Counted from the stretch's first letter, positions 17,547 to 29,210 are shown. The stretch is 36,901 nucleotides of DNA from Deltaproteobacteria bacterium (GCA_016189835.1 JACPRU010000016.1:1-36901); one strand, 5' to 3'. Notes: generated by a model not told the origin, from the letters alone. Numbers and translations: made by a program.

Positions 17547-18539
17547 TCAGCGCCCGGCCGCACCGCGCCGAGCCATGTCGGCGGCCATCCGGATCGCGCT
17601 CGCCATGCTCGAGACGTCCGCCCGGCCGCGGCCGGCGATGTCGAACGCCGTGCCGTGATCGGGCGAGGTGCGCGGGAACGGCAGGCCGATCGTGACGTTC
17701 ACCCCGTCGTGGAAATGGAGCAGCTTGAACGGGATCAGCCCTTGATCGTGGTAGAGCGCGATCACCGCGTCGAACTCGCCGGCTCGCGCCCGGAAGAAGA
17801 CGGAGTCCGGCGGGTGCGGGCCGTCGAGCGCCACGCCGCGCTCGCGCGCCGCACGCACCGCCGGGGCGAGAACCCGCTGCTCCTCGTCGCCGAACGCGCC
17901 GGACTCGCCGGCGTGCGGGTTGAGCCCGGCCAGCGCCAGGCGCGGGCGGTGGATCCGGAAGTGCCGCCGCAGCGCCGTGCGGGCGATCTCCGCGGTGCGC
18001 GCCACGCGCTCGGCGGTCACCGCCGCCGGAACGTCGCGCAGGGGTATGTGCGTGGTCACCAGCACGACCCGCAGCGACGGGCCCGCCATCATCATGCGGA
18101 CCTCGGCGTCGCCGGCGAGGCGCGCGATCAGCTCGGTGTGCCCCGGGAAGTCGTAGCCGAGCGCCTGGATCGCGTGCTTGGCGACCGGCGCCGTCACCAC
18201 GCCGTCGGCGCCGCCGCCCCGCACCAGGTCGACGGCGCGGAGGATCGCGCGGTACGCCGCCTCGGCTCCGGGCCCGCACGCCGCGCCCGGCCGGCGCTCG
18301 ATGGCGGCGAGCGCCGAAACCTCCTCCACGGGCAGCGGGCGGCGCCGCGCCGCCCACGCGCGGCCGAGCCGCAGCCGGCGAGCCGTGTCGGCGAAGACGC
18401 CGGCGTCGCCGACCAGGACGAAGCGCGCCCGCCGCCCGAGCTGCCGCGACAGGCAAGCGCGCAGCGCGATCTCGGGACCGATCCCCGCGGGATCGCCCAT
18501 GGTCACGGCGAGCGTGGGCTTCGCTCCGTCAGGGTTCAA
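17547..18539 (-). CDS. pdxA: 4-hydroxythreonine-4-phosphate dehydrogenase
   Basis: A 330-residue NAD-dependent enzyme of the DXP-dependent vitamin B6 pathway. It oxidises 4-phosphohydroxy-L-threonine, giving the precursor that PdxJ condenses. The start [18 protein letters not shown] is diagnostic. Metal-ligand histidines are seen in FPGHTELIA, in ARTALRRHF and in [22 protein letters not shown] and GTAFDIAG are also conserved. The ATG at 18539 fits the usual N-terminus. In many proteobacteria pdxA follows surA, as here, though 94 bases separate them. Confidence 0.95.
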   Translation of the reverse strand: MNPDGAKPTLAVTMGDPAGIGPEIALRACLSRQLGRRARFVLVGDAGVFADTARRLRLGRAWAARRRPLPVEEVSALAAIERRPGAACGPGAEAAYRAILRAVDLVRGGGADGVVTAPVAKHAIQALGYDFPGHTELIARLAGDAEVRMMMAGPSLRVVLVTTHIPLRDVPAAVTAERVARTAEIARTALRRHFRIHRPRLALAGLNPHAGESGAFGDEEQRVLAPAVRAARERGVALDGPHPPDSVFFRARAGEFDAVIALYHDQGLIPFKLLHFHDGVNVTIGLPFPRTSPDHGTAFDIAGRGRADVSSMASAIRMAADMARRGAAGR

Positions 18540-18633
18540 CGAGAACCCTCTTGGCTATGAGCAGCGGGCGCAACACCGTACGGTCAAAACGATGCGCTGC
18601 GCGCCTGTCAGCTCCATCCGCACCGCCGGCGGC

Positions 18634-19568
18634 TCAAAGTTTGATCTCCACGAAATGCCGCTTCTGGATGTCCTCGAGCAGCCATCGCTTGTAGCGCTCG
18701 TCGAGCGCGTCGTTGTAGAGCTTTTCCTTGATCTCCGCCGCCACTTCCTCCTGGGGCCGATGGGCGACGTCGATGCGCTGCTCGAGCTTCAGCAGGTGCA
18801 CGCCCATCTTGGTGCGGATCGGCTCGCTCACCTCGCCGTCCTTCATCCTGCCGACCGCGCTCTCGAACTCGGGAAGCAGCTTCGCGGGCTCGACCTCGCC
18901 GAGGTCGCCGCCGTCGGCGGCCACCGGGTCCTCCGACACCTGCTGGGCGACCTTGGCGAAATCCTCGCCCTCGGCGAGGCGCGCCTTCACGGCCCGCGCG
19001 CGCTCCACGACCGCCTGGACCACCTCGCCGGGCGCGTCCGCTTCGAGCCGCAGCGTGATCTGGCGGACGTGCACCTTGCCCGGCACCTCGTAGTCCTTCT
19101 TGTGCGCCTGGTAGTAGCGGTCCACGTCCTGCGGGCTGACCGTGACCTTGCCGCGGATCTCGCGGTTCAGCAGTTGGACCTTCTCGATCTCGCCGCGCAC
19201 CTGCGCGCGATATTTCTCGTAGTCCATGCCCTGCTGCTGCAGCGCCGCCTTCAGCTGCTCTTCGTCGACGCGGTTCGTCTCCTTGATGTGGTCGATGTAG
19301 CGGTCGACGTCCTGGTCGCGCACCTGGATGCCGCGCGCCGCGATCTCGCGGGCGAGCAGCTTCTCGGTGATCAGCGCCTGCAGCATGTCGTTCTGGCTCG
19401 CCTCCGGCGCGTTCGGCATCACCGCGCGTTGCTTGGCCTCGTACTGCCTCAGCTCGTAGAGCGTGATCGGCTCGCCGTCGACGCTGGCGACGATGCGGTT
19501 GACGACCTCCGCGCGCCCCACTGCGGCCGACAGCATCAGCCAGGCGACGACCCACGATCTCTTGGGCT

Positions 19569-19572
<4 letters not shown>
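18634..19572 (-). CDS. surA: Periplasmic peptidyl-prolyl isomerase/chaperone, SurA type
   Basis: A 312-residue exported chaperone for outer-membrane proteins. A signal peptide (MKPKRSWVVAWLMLSAAVGRA) with probable cleavage after GRA is followed by the SurA N-terminal domain, which begins VVNRIVASVDGEPITLYEL. One PpiC rotamase domain spans about 177-277 (HVRQITLRL, DGGDLGEVE, GVHLLKLEQR). Escherichia coli SurA has two such domains, so this is a shorter single-parvulin form. Its ATG overlaps the mfd stop codon (shared ATGA), so the two are translationally coupled. The C-terminal segment after about 280 is the usual helical return to the chaperone core. Confidence 0.93.
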
Positions 19573-23138
<3,566 letters not shown>

Positions 23139-23146
23139 GACCAGAC

Positions 23147-23163
23147 GGGGACGGAACGTCCCC
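23147..23163. repeat. Short palindrome in the mfd leader sharing a core with the 9290-9389 element
   Basis: GGGGACG (23147-23153) and CGTCCCC (23157-23163) form a perfect 7-bp stem around GAA. Read on the minus strand it starts GGGGACGTTC, the same ten bases that start the korB-side arm of the long palindrome at 9290-9389. It may be a collapsed copy of that element, placed where the mfd ribosome site would be expected. Confidence 0.55.
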
Positions 23164-23275
23164 CGAGTTCTGTAGCAGCGCCCCGACGGCGAGTCGACAG
23201 CGACCGGAGCGACCGGCGATGCGCGATCGCGGCTCGCACGGTGCGGTGGTGTCCGCACAGGCGGTGTCCGTACGG

Positions 23276-23305
23276 TTGACAGCGTTCCGCCGCCGCTTCT
23301 ACAAG
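23276..23305 (+). promoter_or_regulatory. Probable promoter of the DUF1329 gene
   Basis: A perfect -35 box TTGACA (23276-23281), an 18-base spacer and TACAAG (23300-23305, 4 of 6) precede the DUF1329 gene by 35 bases. The ribosome site GGAGGGAGGAG lies between this and the ATG. mfd runs the other way from the same region. Confidence 0.55.
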
Positions 23306-23340
23306 CGTCTGCACTCCTTCCACGGAGGGAGGAGAGCTCC

Positions 23341-24618
23341 ATGCGCACCCGGCTCGGCCGAAGGCTCTGGCCGCTCGTCTGCGTCTTCGCCGCGCTCGCG
23401 GCGCCGCTCTCGGCGCAAGTGCGGCCCGGAGAGACGATCGGCCGGAAGGATGCCGAGCGCGTCCGGGAGCTGGTGTCGCCGGGGGTGCTCTGGCTGCTCG
23501 GCCGCGGCATGGAGATGAGGATCATCGCTCGCCAGCCGTGCGAGGACCCTCCGGCCTATCGGGCGGCCACCGAGAAGTACTCCGCGCAGGTCCGGCTGCG
23601 GCCCGACGGCGTGCTCGACGAATCGACCTACGTCGCCGGCAGGCCGTTTCCGACCATCGACCCGAACGACCCGCAGGCGGCGACCAAGATCATGTACAAC
23701 GTCGAGCGCACGCGCGCGTTCACCGACGACGTCACGGCACGTCTGCTGGATGCCGAGACCGGCTCGATCGCCCGGACACCGAACGGCGGGCAAACCTTCC
23801 GCGTCGAGCGGCACTTCGTGCTCGATGCGCTGCGCGTCCTCCGCTACGTCGGGCGCACCGAGACGGCGCCGGTCCCGGCGCTGCCGAATCCGGACGGCGT
23901 GCTGGCGAAGGCGGGGCAGTATCCCGTCCTCGAGCCCTTCGACCTGAAGGGAGCGGGCGTTCTCGGCTATCGCTATCTAGACGCCGGCAAGCAGGACGAC
24001 ACCTGGATCTACTTGCCGAGCCTGCGGCGCGCGCGGCGGCTGTCGAGCGTGCAGCGCTCGGATGCGTTGTTCGCGCAGGACGTCGACATCGACAGCTACG
24101 GCGGCTACGCCGGCCGGATCCCGCGGTTCCGCTGGAAGCTGCTCGGCGAGAAGCCGATGCTCGCCTCCCGGCACGGCGAGCGCCTGCCGCCGGCGCCGTG
24201 CCCGGGCGACGGCGGCGTGACGTTTTGCGAGAGCTGGGAGCCGCTGCCCAGGATGTGGGTGATCGAGGGGACGCCCCAGTTCGCCGGCTACGCGTATTCC
24301 AAGCGGGTGATCTTCGTCGACGACGAGACCTTCCTCATCGCCTACACCGACCTCTACGGCGAGAGCGGCGAGCTGTGGAAGGTGGCGATCAATCACCGGC
24401 GCCACGCGAGGAAGCCGAACCCCAACGCCGCCCTCGAATACCCGTTCGCGCGCGACTTCCTCTACGGCTTCGTGGTGGTGGACACGCAGCTCCATCACGC
24501 CACGCGCGCCGCACTGCCGGGCGTGGGATTCCCCAAGGAGCCGGGATGGTACGTCAACCAGGGCGACCGGATGGACGCCGGCGAGGACTGGTTCACGGTC
24601 GACGCGCTGATTCAGTGA
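23341..24618 (+). CDS. DUF1329 exported protein
   Basis: A 425-residue protein with a signal peptide (RRLWPLVCVFAALAAPLSAQ, cleavage near 26). The mature protein starts VRPGETIGRKDAERVRELV and continues with WIYLPSLRRARRLSS, a DSYGGYAGRI segment and WVIEGTP, which identify DUF1329. This family is related in fold to LolA/LolB lipoprotein carriers and often sits beside RND-type (MmpL-like) exporters; its exact job is unproven. No such exporter is in this window. A very strong ribosome site precedes the ATG. Its last 26 bases overlap the convergent phosphatase gene. Confidence 0.9.
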   Translation: MRTRLGRRLWPLVCVFAALAAPLSAQVRPGETIGRKDAERVRELVSPGVLWLLGRGMEMRIIARQPCEDPPAYRAATEKYSAQVRLRPDGVLDESTYVAGRPFPTIDPNDPQAATKIMYNVERTRAFTDDVTARLLDAETGSIARTPNGGQTFRVERHFVLDALRVLRYVGRTETAPVPALPNPDGVLAKAGQYPVLEPFDLKGAGVLGYRYLDAGKQDDTWIYLPSLRRARRLSSVQRSDALFAQDVDIDSYGGYAGRIPRFRWKLLGEKPMLASRHGERLPPAPCPGDGGVTFCESWEPLPRMWVIEGTPQFAGYAYSKRVIFVDDETFLIAYTDLYGESGELWKVAINHRRHARKPNPNAALEYPFARDFLYGFVVVDTQLHHATRAALPGVGFPKEPGWYVNQGDRMDAGEDWFTVDALIQ

Positions 24619-25096
24619 GGGGACTCAGCGCGAGCAGGCGCGGCAGCGCCGCCTCTAGCGCCTGCTTGATGAGAGCGCAGGTCTCGCGGAAGAAGCCCTC
24701 GTCGCGGCTCGCGGGGTCGGCGATGTCGAGATCGGTCGTGTCGCCGGCGAACTCGCGCAGCGTGTAGAGCGGCTTGGCCGCCGCCAGCGGCATGCGCTCG
24801 ACGATCGCCTTCTGCTCGGTGGTCATCGCCAGCACCAGGTCGGCGTCCTCGAGGAGGTGGAGATTGCGCTTGAGGTCCGTCGATGTCTTGGCATCGGCGA
24901 GATCGATCCCGTGGTCACGCAGCGCGAAGCGCGTGTCGAGCGAGACCAAGGCGCCGTCCCGCGCGTAGGGGGCGACGCCCGCGGAGTGGACGCGGATCGC
25001 GTCGGACAGCGCGCGCTCCTCGAGCATCTTGCGCAGCAGCGTCTCCGCCATGACCGAGCGGCTGGTGTTGGCGTGGCAGACGAAGAGGACGTTCAT
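24593..25096 (-). CDS. Low-molecular-weight phosphatase, possibly arginine-phosphatase type
   Basis: A 167-residue phosphatase of the LMW-PTP fold. The P-loop CHANTSRS gives the nucleophile Cys7 and Arg13, and the general acid is probably the Asp in IADPASRDEGF (about 127). Residue 11 is Thr; in Bacillus YwlE a Thr at this position of the loop is linked to phospho-arginine preference, while tyrosine phosphatases usually have Ile or Leu. No arginine kinase gene (mcsB) is seen here, so substrate is open, and an arsenate-reductase-like role is another option. The 3' end overlaps the DUF1329 gene in the convergent direction, so the two genes may interfere through antisense transcription. Confidence 0.88.
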   Translation of the reverse strand: MNVLFVCHANTSRSVMAETLLRKMLEERALSDAIRVHSAGVAPYARDGALVSLDTRFALRDHGIDLADAKTSTDLKRNLHLLEDADLVLAMTTEQKAIVERMPLAAAKPLYTLREFAGDTTDLDIADPASRDEGFFRETCALIKQALEAALPRLLALSPLTESARRP

Positions 25097-25171
25097 CGAG
25101 CGGAGGGGGCGGAACGCCCGCGGGTCGCGGCCGATCGCCGCGGCCCGCGGGCGCGTCAGACCGGGAGAAGA

Positions 25172-26104
25172 TCAGAGACCGCTGGAGAACACGTCGTTCA
25201 TGGTCTCCTTCTTGACCTTGGCGAGCTCGGGCTGGAGCGCCTTGCCGAGCGCGGCCGGATCCCAGCGGCCTTCGCCCTTCACCCGGCCCACCGAGTGCCA
25301 GCTCTGCATCACCCACACCGAGCGCCCGCCGACGCGGAAGACCTGGCCGTGGACGTCCTTCGCCTCGTCGCTCGCCAGCCACACGACCAGGGGCGCGATG
25401 TTGCCGGGATCGAACACGTCGAACTCGCCGGGCCCCGGCTTTTTCGCCATCAGCGTCGCCGTCGCCGGCGTGGCATCGACGGTGAGCCGGGTGCGGGCCA
25501 CCGGCGCGATCGTGTTGACGGTCACGCCGTACTTGCGGAGCTCCTGATCGACGATGCCCGAGAACGCGGCGATCGCCGCCTTGGCCGCGCCGTAGTTCGA
25601 CTGGCTGGCGTTGCCGAGCAGGCCCGAATCGGAGGAGGTGTTGATCACGCGCCCGTTGACCGGCTTGCCGGTCTCCTTGTTCTTGTTGCGCCAGTACTCG
25701 GCCGCGTGGCGCGTGACCGCGAACGTGCCCTTCAGGTGCACGGCCAGCACCGCGTCCCAGTCGTCTTCGGACATGTTGAAGAGCATGCGGTCGCGCAGGA
25801 TGCCGGCGTTGTTGACGACGATGTCGAGGCTCTTGAAGTTGTCGAGAGCGCACTCCAGCATGCGCTTGGCGCCCTTGAAATCCGAGACGCTGTCGCCGTT
25901 GGTGACGGCCTCGCCGCCCATCTTCTTGATCTCGGCGGTCACCTCGGCGGCCGGCCCGATGTCCTTGCCGCTGCCGTCGAATCCCCCGCCCAGGTCGTTC
26001 ACGACCAGCTTGGCGCCGTGCATGGCGAGGAGCAGCGCCTCCTCGCGGCCGATCCCGCGACCCGCGCCGGTGACCAGCGCGACTCTACCGTCGAGTAGAC
26101 CCAT
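25172..26104 (-). CDS. Short-chain dehydrogenase, 3-hydroxyacyl-CoA dehydrogenase-like
   Basis: A 310-residue NAD(P)-dependent oxidoreductase of the SDR family. The cofactor motif TGAGRGIG is at 12-19, NNAG is near 95, catalytic Ser is in NTSSDSG and YxxxK in SNYGAAKAA. LVVNDLGGGFDGSG is characteristic of the subgroup resembling the dehydrogenase part of MFE-2-type (3R)-hydroxyacyl-CoA enzymes. A C-terminal extension of about 60 residues (VWVMQSWHSVG onward) exceeds a classical SDR. ATG 26104 is chosen because AAGGAGG lies 9 bases upstream; a GTG six bases earlier is too close to that site. A role in acyl-CoA or steroid-type substrate oxidation is likely but not certain. Confidence 0.9.
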   Translation of the reverse strand: MGLLDGRVALVTGAGRGIGREEALLLAMHGAKLVVNDLGGGFDGSGKDIGPAAEVTAEIKKMGGEAVTNGDSVSDFKGAKRMLECALDNFKSLDIVVNNAGILRDRMLFNMSEDDWDAVLAVHLKGTFAVTRHAAEYWRNKNKETGKPVNGRVINTSSDSGLLGNASQSNYGAAKAAIAAFSGIVDQELRKYGVTVNTIAPVARTRLTVDATPATATLMAKKPGPGEFDVFDPGNIAPLVVWLASDEAKDVHGQVFRVGGRSVWVMQSWHSVGRVKGEGRWDPAALGKALQPELAKVKKETMNDVFSSGL

Positions 26105-26214
26105 GATCACGATCCTCCTTGACTCTCTTTCGCAATCGTCTGTTTCGCGCGCATAGAACCGAAGATTCCTGCCCTAATCGCGAGCGGCAAGTCAAGGTGG
26201 GTCCGGCGCGGCGC

Positions 26215-26260
26215 GGGTGCTGTCCTAAATACGAGCCGTGTCCTGCTTAGGACAGCACCC
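26215..26260. repeat. Palindrome with 14-bp perfect arms (GTGCTGTCCTAA type)
   Basis: GGGTGCTGTCCTAA (26215-26228) pairs perfectly with its complement at 26247-26260. An outer GCGC pair extends the stem past a one-base bulge, and the loop is 18 bases. It lies between the SDR gene and the small exported protein, 19 bases from the latter's stop. It resembles sequences I recall as dispersed in many environmental bacterial genomes near REP-associated transposases; that recall is unverified. Confidence 0.75.
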
Positions 26261-26278
26261 CGCGCCGTCGCGCGTCTC

Positions 26279-26593
26279 CTACCTCGGTTCGAGCCTCGGA
26301 TCGTCGCTCGCCACGCACTTCGAGAGCTCGATCGTCGTCAGCTGCGGCGCCGCGAGGACGCCCTGGCGACGCCGCTCGTTGCATTGCCGGGCGGTTTCGA
26401 AGCTCCCCACCACCGCCCATCGAGAGAGCGGCGCCTTGACGTCGTAGAGCCTCCTCAACGCCGCGCCCGGATCCTTCCGGTAGGCCTTCGACCACCCCTT
26501 GGGACTCACTTGCCCGCGGGGCTGCCGGGCCTCCGGCGGCATCACCAAGTACCAGCCCAGCAAGGCCAGTGCGGCGGCGTGGCGATGGCTCAT
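26279..26593 (-). CDS. Small exported protein of unknown function, 104 residues
   Basis: The start (MSHRHAAALALLGWYLVMPP) is a hydrophobic leader that could be a signal peptide or anchor. The remaining part includes APLSRWAVVGSFETARQCNE, QLTTIELSKCVASDDPRL and two cysteines (in ARQCN and SKCVA). I recall this pattern, cysteine pair included, in short uncharacterised proteins of deltaproteobacteria, where it forms a tiny secreted domain, but no function is known. It is encoded 15 bases downstream of the BamE-like gene on the same strand, so the two are probably cotranscribed. No clear ribosome site was seen. Confidence 0.72.
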   Translation of the reverse strand: MSHRHAAALALLGWYLVMPPEARQPRGQVSPKGWSKAYRKDPGAALRRLYDVKAPLSRWAVVGSFETARQCNERRRQGVLAAPQLTTIELSKCVASDDPRLEPR

Positions 26594-26608
26594 GGGACCG
26601 TGACGCGC

Positions 26609-27271
26609 CTACTTTTTCTTCTGCCTTTTGGCCGGAGGCTTGCTCGGGCCGGGCTTCGGCGGCGCGTCGGCGTTCAGGATCGGCACCTCGGCGGTCGGCG
26701 CCGGGCGGCCGACCACGTCGGCGACCTTGCCGGCGTCGTCGAAGACGACCTTATAGGTGATCCAGCGGTTGTACCAGTAGGTCCACTCGCGCTCCTGGAG
26801 CGAAGTGGTGCGATGCGTCGGCGGGTAGCCGAGCGAGGCGATCACCTGGTTGCGGGTCATGCCTCGCTCCACCTTGCCGCTGTCGATGGCGCGGCGTACC
26901 GCCGCCGGATACGCGGCGATCCGCGGGCGAGGATCCGCGCCGCTCAGCACCTTGTCGAAGTACTGCTGCGGCGCTTCCTGCCCGCTGCCGTACTCGTGCG
27001 TGAGCGTGAGCTTGACGTCGGCGGCGACGAACGTGACCGAGTCCCGGGTCGCCTTCTCGACCCGTACCGGGGTGCCGGCGGGCAGGGTCTTGCCGACCCA
27101 GTAGTTGGCGTCGTTGATGTTCTCGCTCTCGTAATGGACGTTGCAGCAGGTGAACAGGTCGCGCCCCGCGAAACGCTGCAGGACCTGCGGGGAAACCGCG
27201 GGCCGGCAGGCAGCCGCGAGCACCGCCGCCACCAGCACTGCCCTCCGACCACGCCGAAGCCGCGCGGACAT
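26609..27271 (-). CDS. Lipoprotein with a BamE/SmpA-like domain
   Basis: A 220-residue predicted outer-membrane lipoprotein. An arginine-rich start and hydrophobic core end in AAAC, giving the lipidated Cys22. Residues about 133-189 fit the SmpA/OmlA (BamE-like) fold: KVERGMTRNQVIASLGYPP, then EWTYWYNRW, then VVFDDAGKVADVVG. The preceding 110 residues, with an unusual Cys42-Cys43 pair in LFTCCNVHYESEN, are not recognised. The C-terminal tail is Pro/Lys-rich (KPPAKRQKKK). It differs from canonical BamE in size, so a role in outer-membrane assembly is only suggested. It starts 14 bases after the LLM gene. Confidence 0.75.
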   Translation of the reverse strand: MSARLRRGRRAVLVAAVLAAACRPAVSPQVLQRFAGRDLFTCCNVHYESENINDANYWVGKTLPAGTPVRVEKATRDSVTFVAADVKLTLTHEYGSGQEAPQQYFDKVLSGADPRPRIAAYPAAVRRAIDSGKVERGMTRNQVIASLGYPPTHRTTSLQEREWTYWYNRWITYKVVFDDAGKVADVVGRPAPTAEVPILNADAPPKPGPSKPPAKRQKKK

Positions 27272-27285
27272 CTCCTCTCCCTCCC

Positions 27286-28221
27286 TCACGAGCGAAACAC
27301 GGGGATCACTTCCTTGCCGAACAGCCGGACGCTGTCGGCCGTCACGTGCCGGCCGAAGCTGATGAGGAACGTGTTGATGCCGAGCGCCAGGCTCTTCTTC
27401 AAGCGGTCGACGATCTCGCCCGGCGTCCCGGTGGGACAGAGCTCGGGGGCGCCGGTCAGGAAGCCGATCTCCTGGTGGACCGCCTCGGTGCGACGCCGAG
27501 CCTCGTCGGGCGACGACGCGATCGCGCCGATCGTCTGCTGCGAGACCTCGATCTCGTCGCAGTTGCGGCCTATCCTCTCGCAGTGGCGGCGCAGCACGGC
27601 GAGCTTTTCCGCGACCTGCGCGTGGAAGCCGCCGAGGTTGTTCCAGACGTCCGCATGCCGGGCGACGAGCTTGAGCAGGATCTGCTCCCCGGCGCCCCCG
27701 ATCAGGATCGGCGGGTGGGGCTTGCGCACCGGCGGCGGCCAGCAGCGCGCGTTCTCGATGTGATAGTGCACGCCGTGGAAGGTCGGCGCGGGCTCGGTCC
27801 ACATCCGCTTGAGGATCTCGAGCCCCTCCTCGAGCTGCTCCAGTCGAGTGCGGATGCCCGGGAACTCGTAGCCGTAGGCCTCGTATTCCTGGTCGAACCA
27901 GCCCGCCCCGTAGCCGAGGATCAGCCGGCCGCCGGCGATCTGGTCGAAGGTCGCCGCCATCTTGGCGAGCAGGGCCGGCGGGCGGTAGTTGTTGCAGAGC
28001 ACGAGGAAGCCGAGCTCGATCCGCCGCGTGAGCGCCGCCACGGCGCTCATCTCGGTCCAGGCCTCGAGCGGGTCCTCGGGACCCACGCCGAAGAAGTGAT
28101 CGGCCACCCAGACCGAATCGAAGCCGACCTCCTCGGCGAGCAGAGCGGCCTGCTGCACTTCGCTCCAGCTCGCGCCCCACTGCGGGAGCGACACGCCGAA
28201 TTTCACTCTGCGGGCAGCCAT
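27286..28221 (-). CDS. LLM-class flavin/F420-dependent oxidoreductase
   Basis: A 311-residue TIM-barrel oxidoreductase of the luciferase-like family. The barrel is seen from VKFGVSLPQWG through FDSVWVADHFFG, GFLVLCNNYRPPALLAKMAA, GGRLILGYGAGW, PPILIGGAGEQI and the C-terminal GINTFLISFG. The first part (DSVWVADHF, PALLAKMAATFDQI) matches the F420-associated subgroup, so the cofactor may be F420 rather than FMN. Substrate unknown. GAGGTG lies about 6 bases before the ATG. The downstream lipoprotein gene follows closely, so they are probably transcribed together. Confidence 0.92.
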   Translation of the reverse strand: MAARRVKFGVSLPQWGASWSEVQQAALLAEEVGFDSVWVADHFFGVGPEDPLEAWTEMSAVAALTRRIELGFLVLCNNYRPPALLAKMAATFDQIAGGRLILGYGAGWFDQEYEAYGYEFPGIRTRLEQLEEGLEILKRMWTEPAPTFHGVHYHIENARCWPPPVRKPHPPILIGGAGEQILLKLVARHADVWNNLGGFHAQVAEKLAVLRRHCERIGRNCDEIEVSQQTIGAIASSPDEARRRTEAVHQEIGFLTGAPELCPTGTPGEIVDRLKKSLALGINTFLISFGRHVTADSVRLFGKEVIPVFRS

Positions 28222-28330
28222 GGTTTCACCTCGCCGATCAGCGGTTACGGCAAACCAGTTCCGGTTGCAACGCGACGGCAAGGAGATCGCCGGGTTCGCC
28301 ACCGACACCCGCCGATCGATCCGCGGGCCA

Positions 28331-28744
28331 TCAAGTAACGCGCGCCATCCGCTCGATCTCGGCCGCCTGCTGCGCGGACACCGGCATCACGGAGAGACGC
28401 GGCAGCCGCACGAGATCGAAGCCCTCGAAGCGCGGGTTCGCCTTGATGGCCGCCAGCGAGACCGCGCTCGGCAGCGGCCGCAGCGGCTCGAGATCGACGA
28501 CCAGGAGCTTCGCATCCCGTCCCGCGGGATCGGGGTAGGCATCGCTCGCCGCCCGCGCCACGCCGACCACGGCCTTCTCGTCGCCGGTGTGGTAGACGAA
28601 CACCGCGTCGCCCCGGCGCACGCCCGCCAGGTGTTTCAGCGCGAGCGGGTTGCGCACGCCGTCCCAGGTCGTCTTCCCCTCCGCCCGCAGCTTGGCGAAC
28701 GAATAGGTCGAGGGCTCGGTCTTGAAGAGCCAGTGATGAGCCAT
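28331..28744 (-). CDS. EVE-domain protein
   Basis: A 137-residue protein made up of one EVE domain. The start HHWLFKTEPSTYSFAKL and the WDGVRN motif are hallmarks, followed by GDAVFVYHTGDEKAVVGVAR and the C-terminal RLSVMPVSAQQAAEI. The fold is related to PUA and YTH domains and reads modified bases in RNA or DNA. Single-domain EVE proteins like this one (Thy28/YciF-like) are widely spread and their target is not settled. GGAGGT lies 8 bases before the ATG. The long palindrome at 28776-28835 lies immediately upstream, separating it from the VOC gene. Confidence 0.93.
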   Translation of the reverse strand: MAHHWLFKTEPSTYSFAKLRAEGKTTWDGVRNPLALKHLAGVRRGDAVFVYHTGDEKAVVGVARAASDAYPDPAGRDAKLLVVDLEPLRPLPSAVSLAAIKANPRFEGFDLVRLPRLSVMPVSAQQAAEIERMARVT

Positions 28745-28775
28745 GAGATTCCACCTCCGACCATTCGAAAAAAAA

Positions 28776-28835
28776 GGGTCGGGAGTCTTTTCGCGCCGCA
28801 CCCTTCGGGCCGTTCCGGTAAAAGACTCCCGACCC
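28776..28835 (-). terminator. Long palindrome acting as a probable terminator of the VOC gene (REP-like)
   Basis: GGGTCGGGAGTCTTTT (28776-28791) pairs perfectly with 28820-28835 around a 28-base loop. Read leftward, the stem ends in CCC and is followed by an uninterrupted T tract (the A run at 28768-28775 on plus), which is a textbook intrinsic terminator for the VOC gene. On plus, the right arm is followed by CTTTTT, so it could also work in the other direction. The sequence also resembles dispersed elements known to me from many environmental genomes, so it may be a repeat reused as terminator. Confidence 0.75.
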
Positions 28836-28862
28836 CTTTTTCGCGGCATCTTCGGATCGGGG

Positions 28863-29210
28863 TCAGGGCTTCCTCCGCAGCTCGACCGTGTAGCCGTCGG
28901 GGTCGCGGATCCACAACTGGGGTCCGAGCTCGAAGAACTCGATGCCGCGCTCGCGCAGCGTCTGCTTGGCCGCCTCGTAGTCCTCGACCTCGACCGCGAC
29001 GTGCGGATCGGTGGGGTCGACGGGCGCGTCGAGCTTCGGCCGCTGCATCAGGTGCAGCTGGCCGTCGCCGAGCGCGTACCACGCGCCGGGAAACCCGAGG
29101 TCCGGACGCGGCGTCTGCCGCATGCCGAGCACCTCCTCGTAGAACTTCCTCGATCGCTCGAGATCGCTGACGCGGATAGCGGCGTGGTGGAGCCTTCCGG
29201 TACGAATCAT
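28863..29210 (-). CDS. VOC/glyoxalase-fold protein
   Basis: A 115-residue metalloenzyme-fold protein made of two beta-alpha-beta-beta-beta modules. The N-terminal module is seen in LHHAAIRVSDLERSRKFYEE and VLGMRQTPRPDLG, and the second in DPHVAVEVEDYEAAKQTL and IRDPDGYTVELRRKP. His9 near the start, a His in the LHLMQRP strand and the terminal Glu in TVELR are candidate metal ligands. Reactions in this family range from glyoxalase to dioxygenase and epimerase, so no substrate is assigned. AAGGAGG precedes the ATG. It is divergent from the LysR gene, which may regulate it. Confidence 0.88.
   Translation of the reverse strand: MIRTGRLHHAAIRVSDLERSRKFYEEVLGMRQTPRPDLGFPGAWYALGDGQLHLMQRPKLDAPVDPTDPHVAVEVEDYEAAKQTLRERGIEFFELGPQLWIRDPDGYTVELRRKP

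Noticed and set aside
28331-28744. EVE gene as part of a modification-dependent defence system
   Set aside because: No restriction, methylase or nuclease gene lies nearby; it is a stand-alone single-domain EVE protein among metabolic genes.
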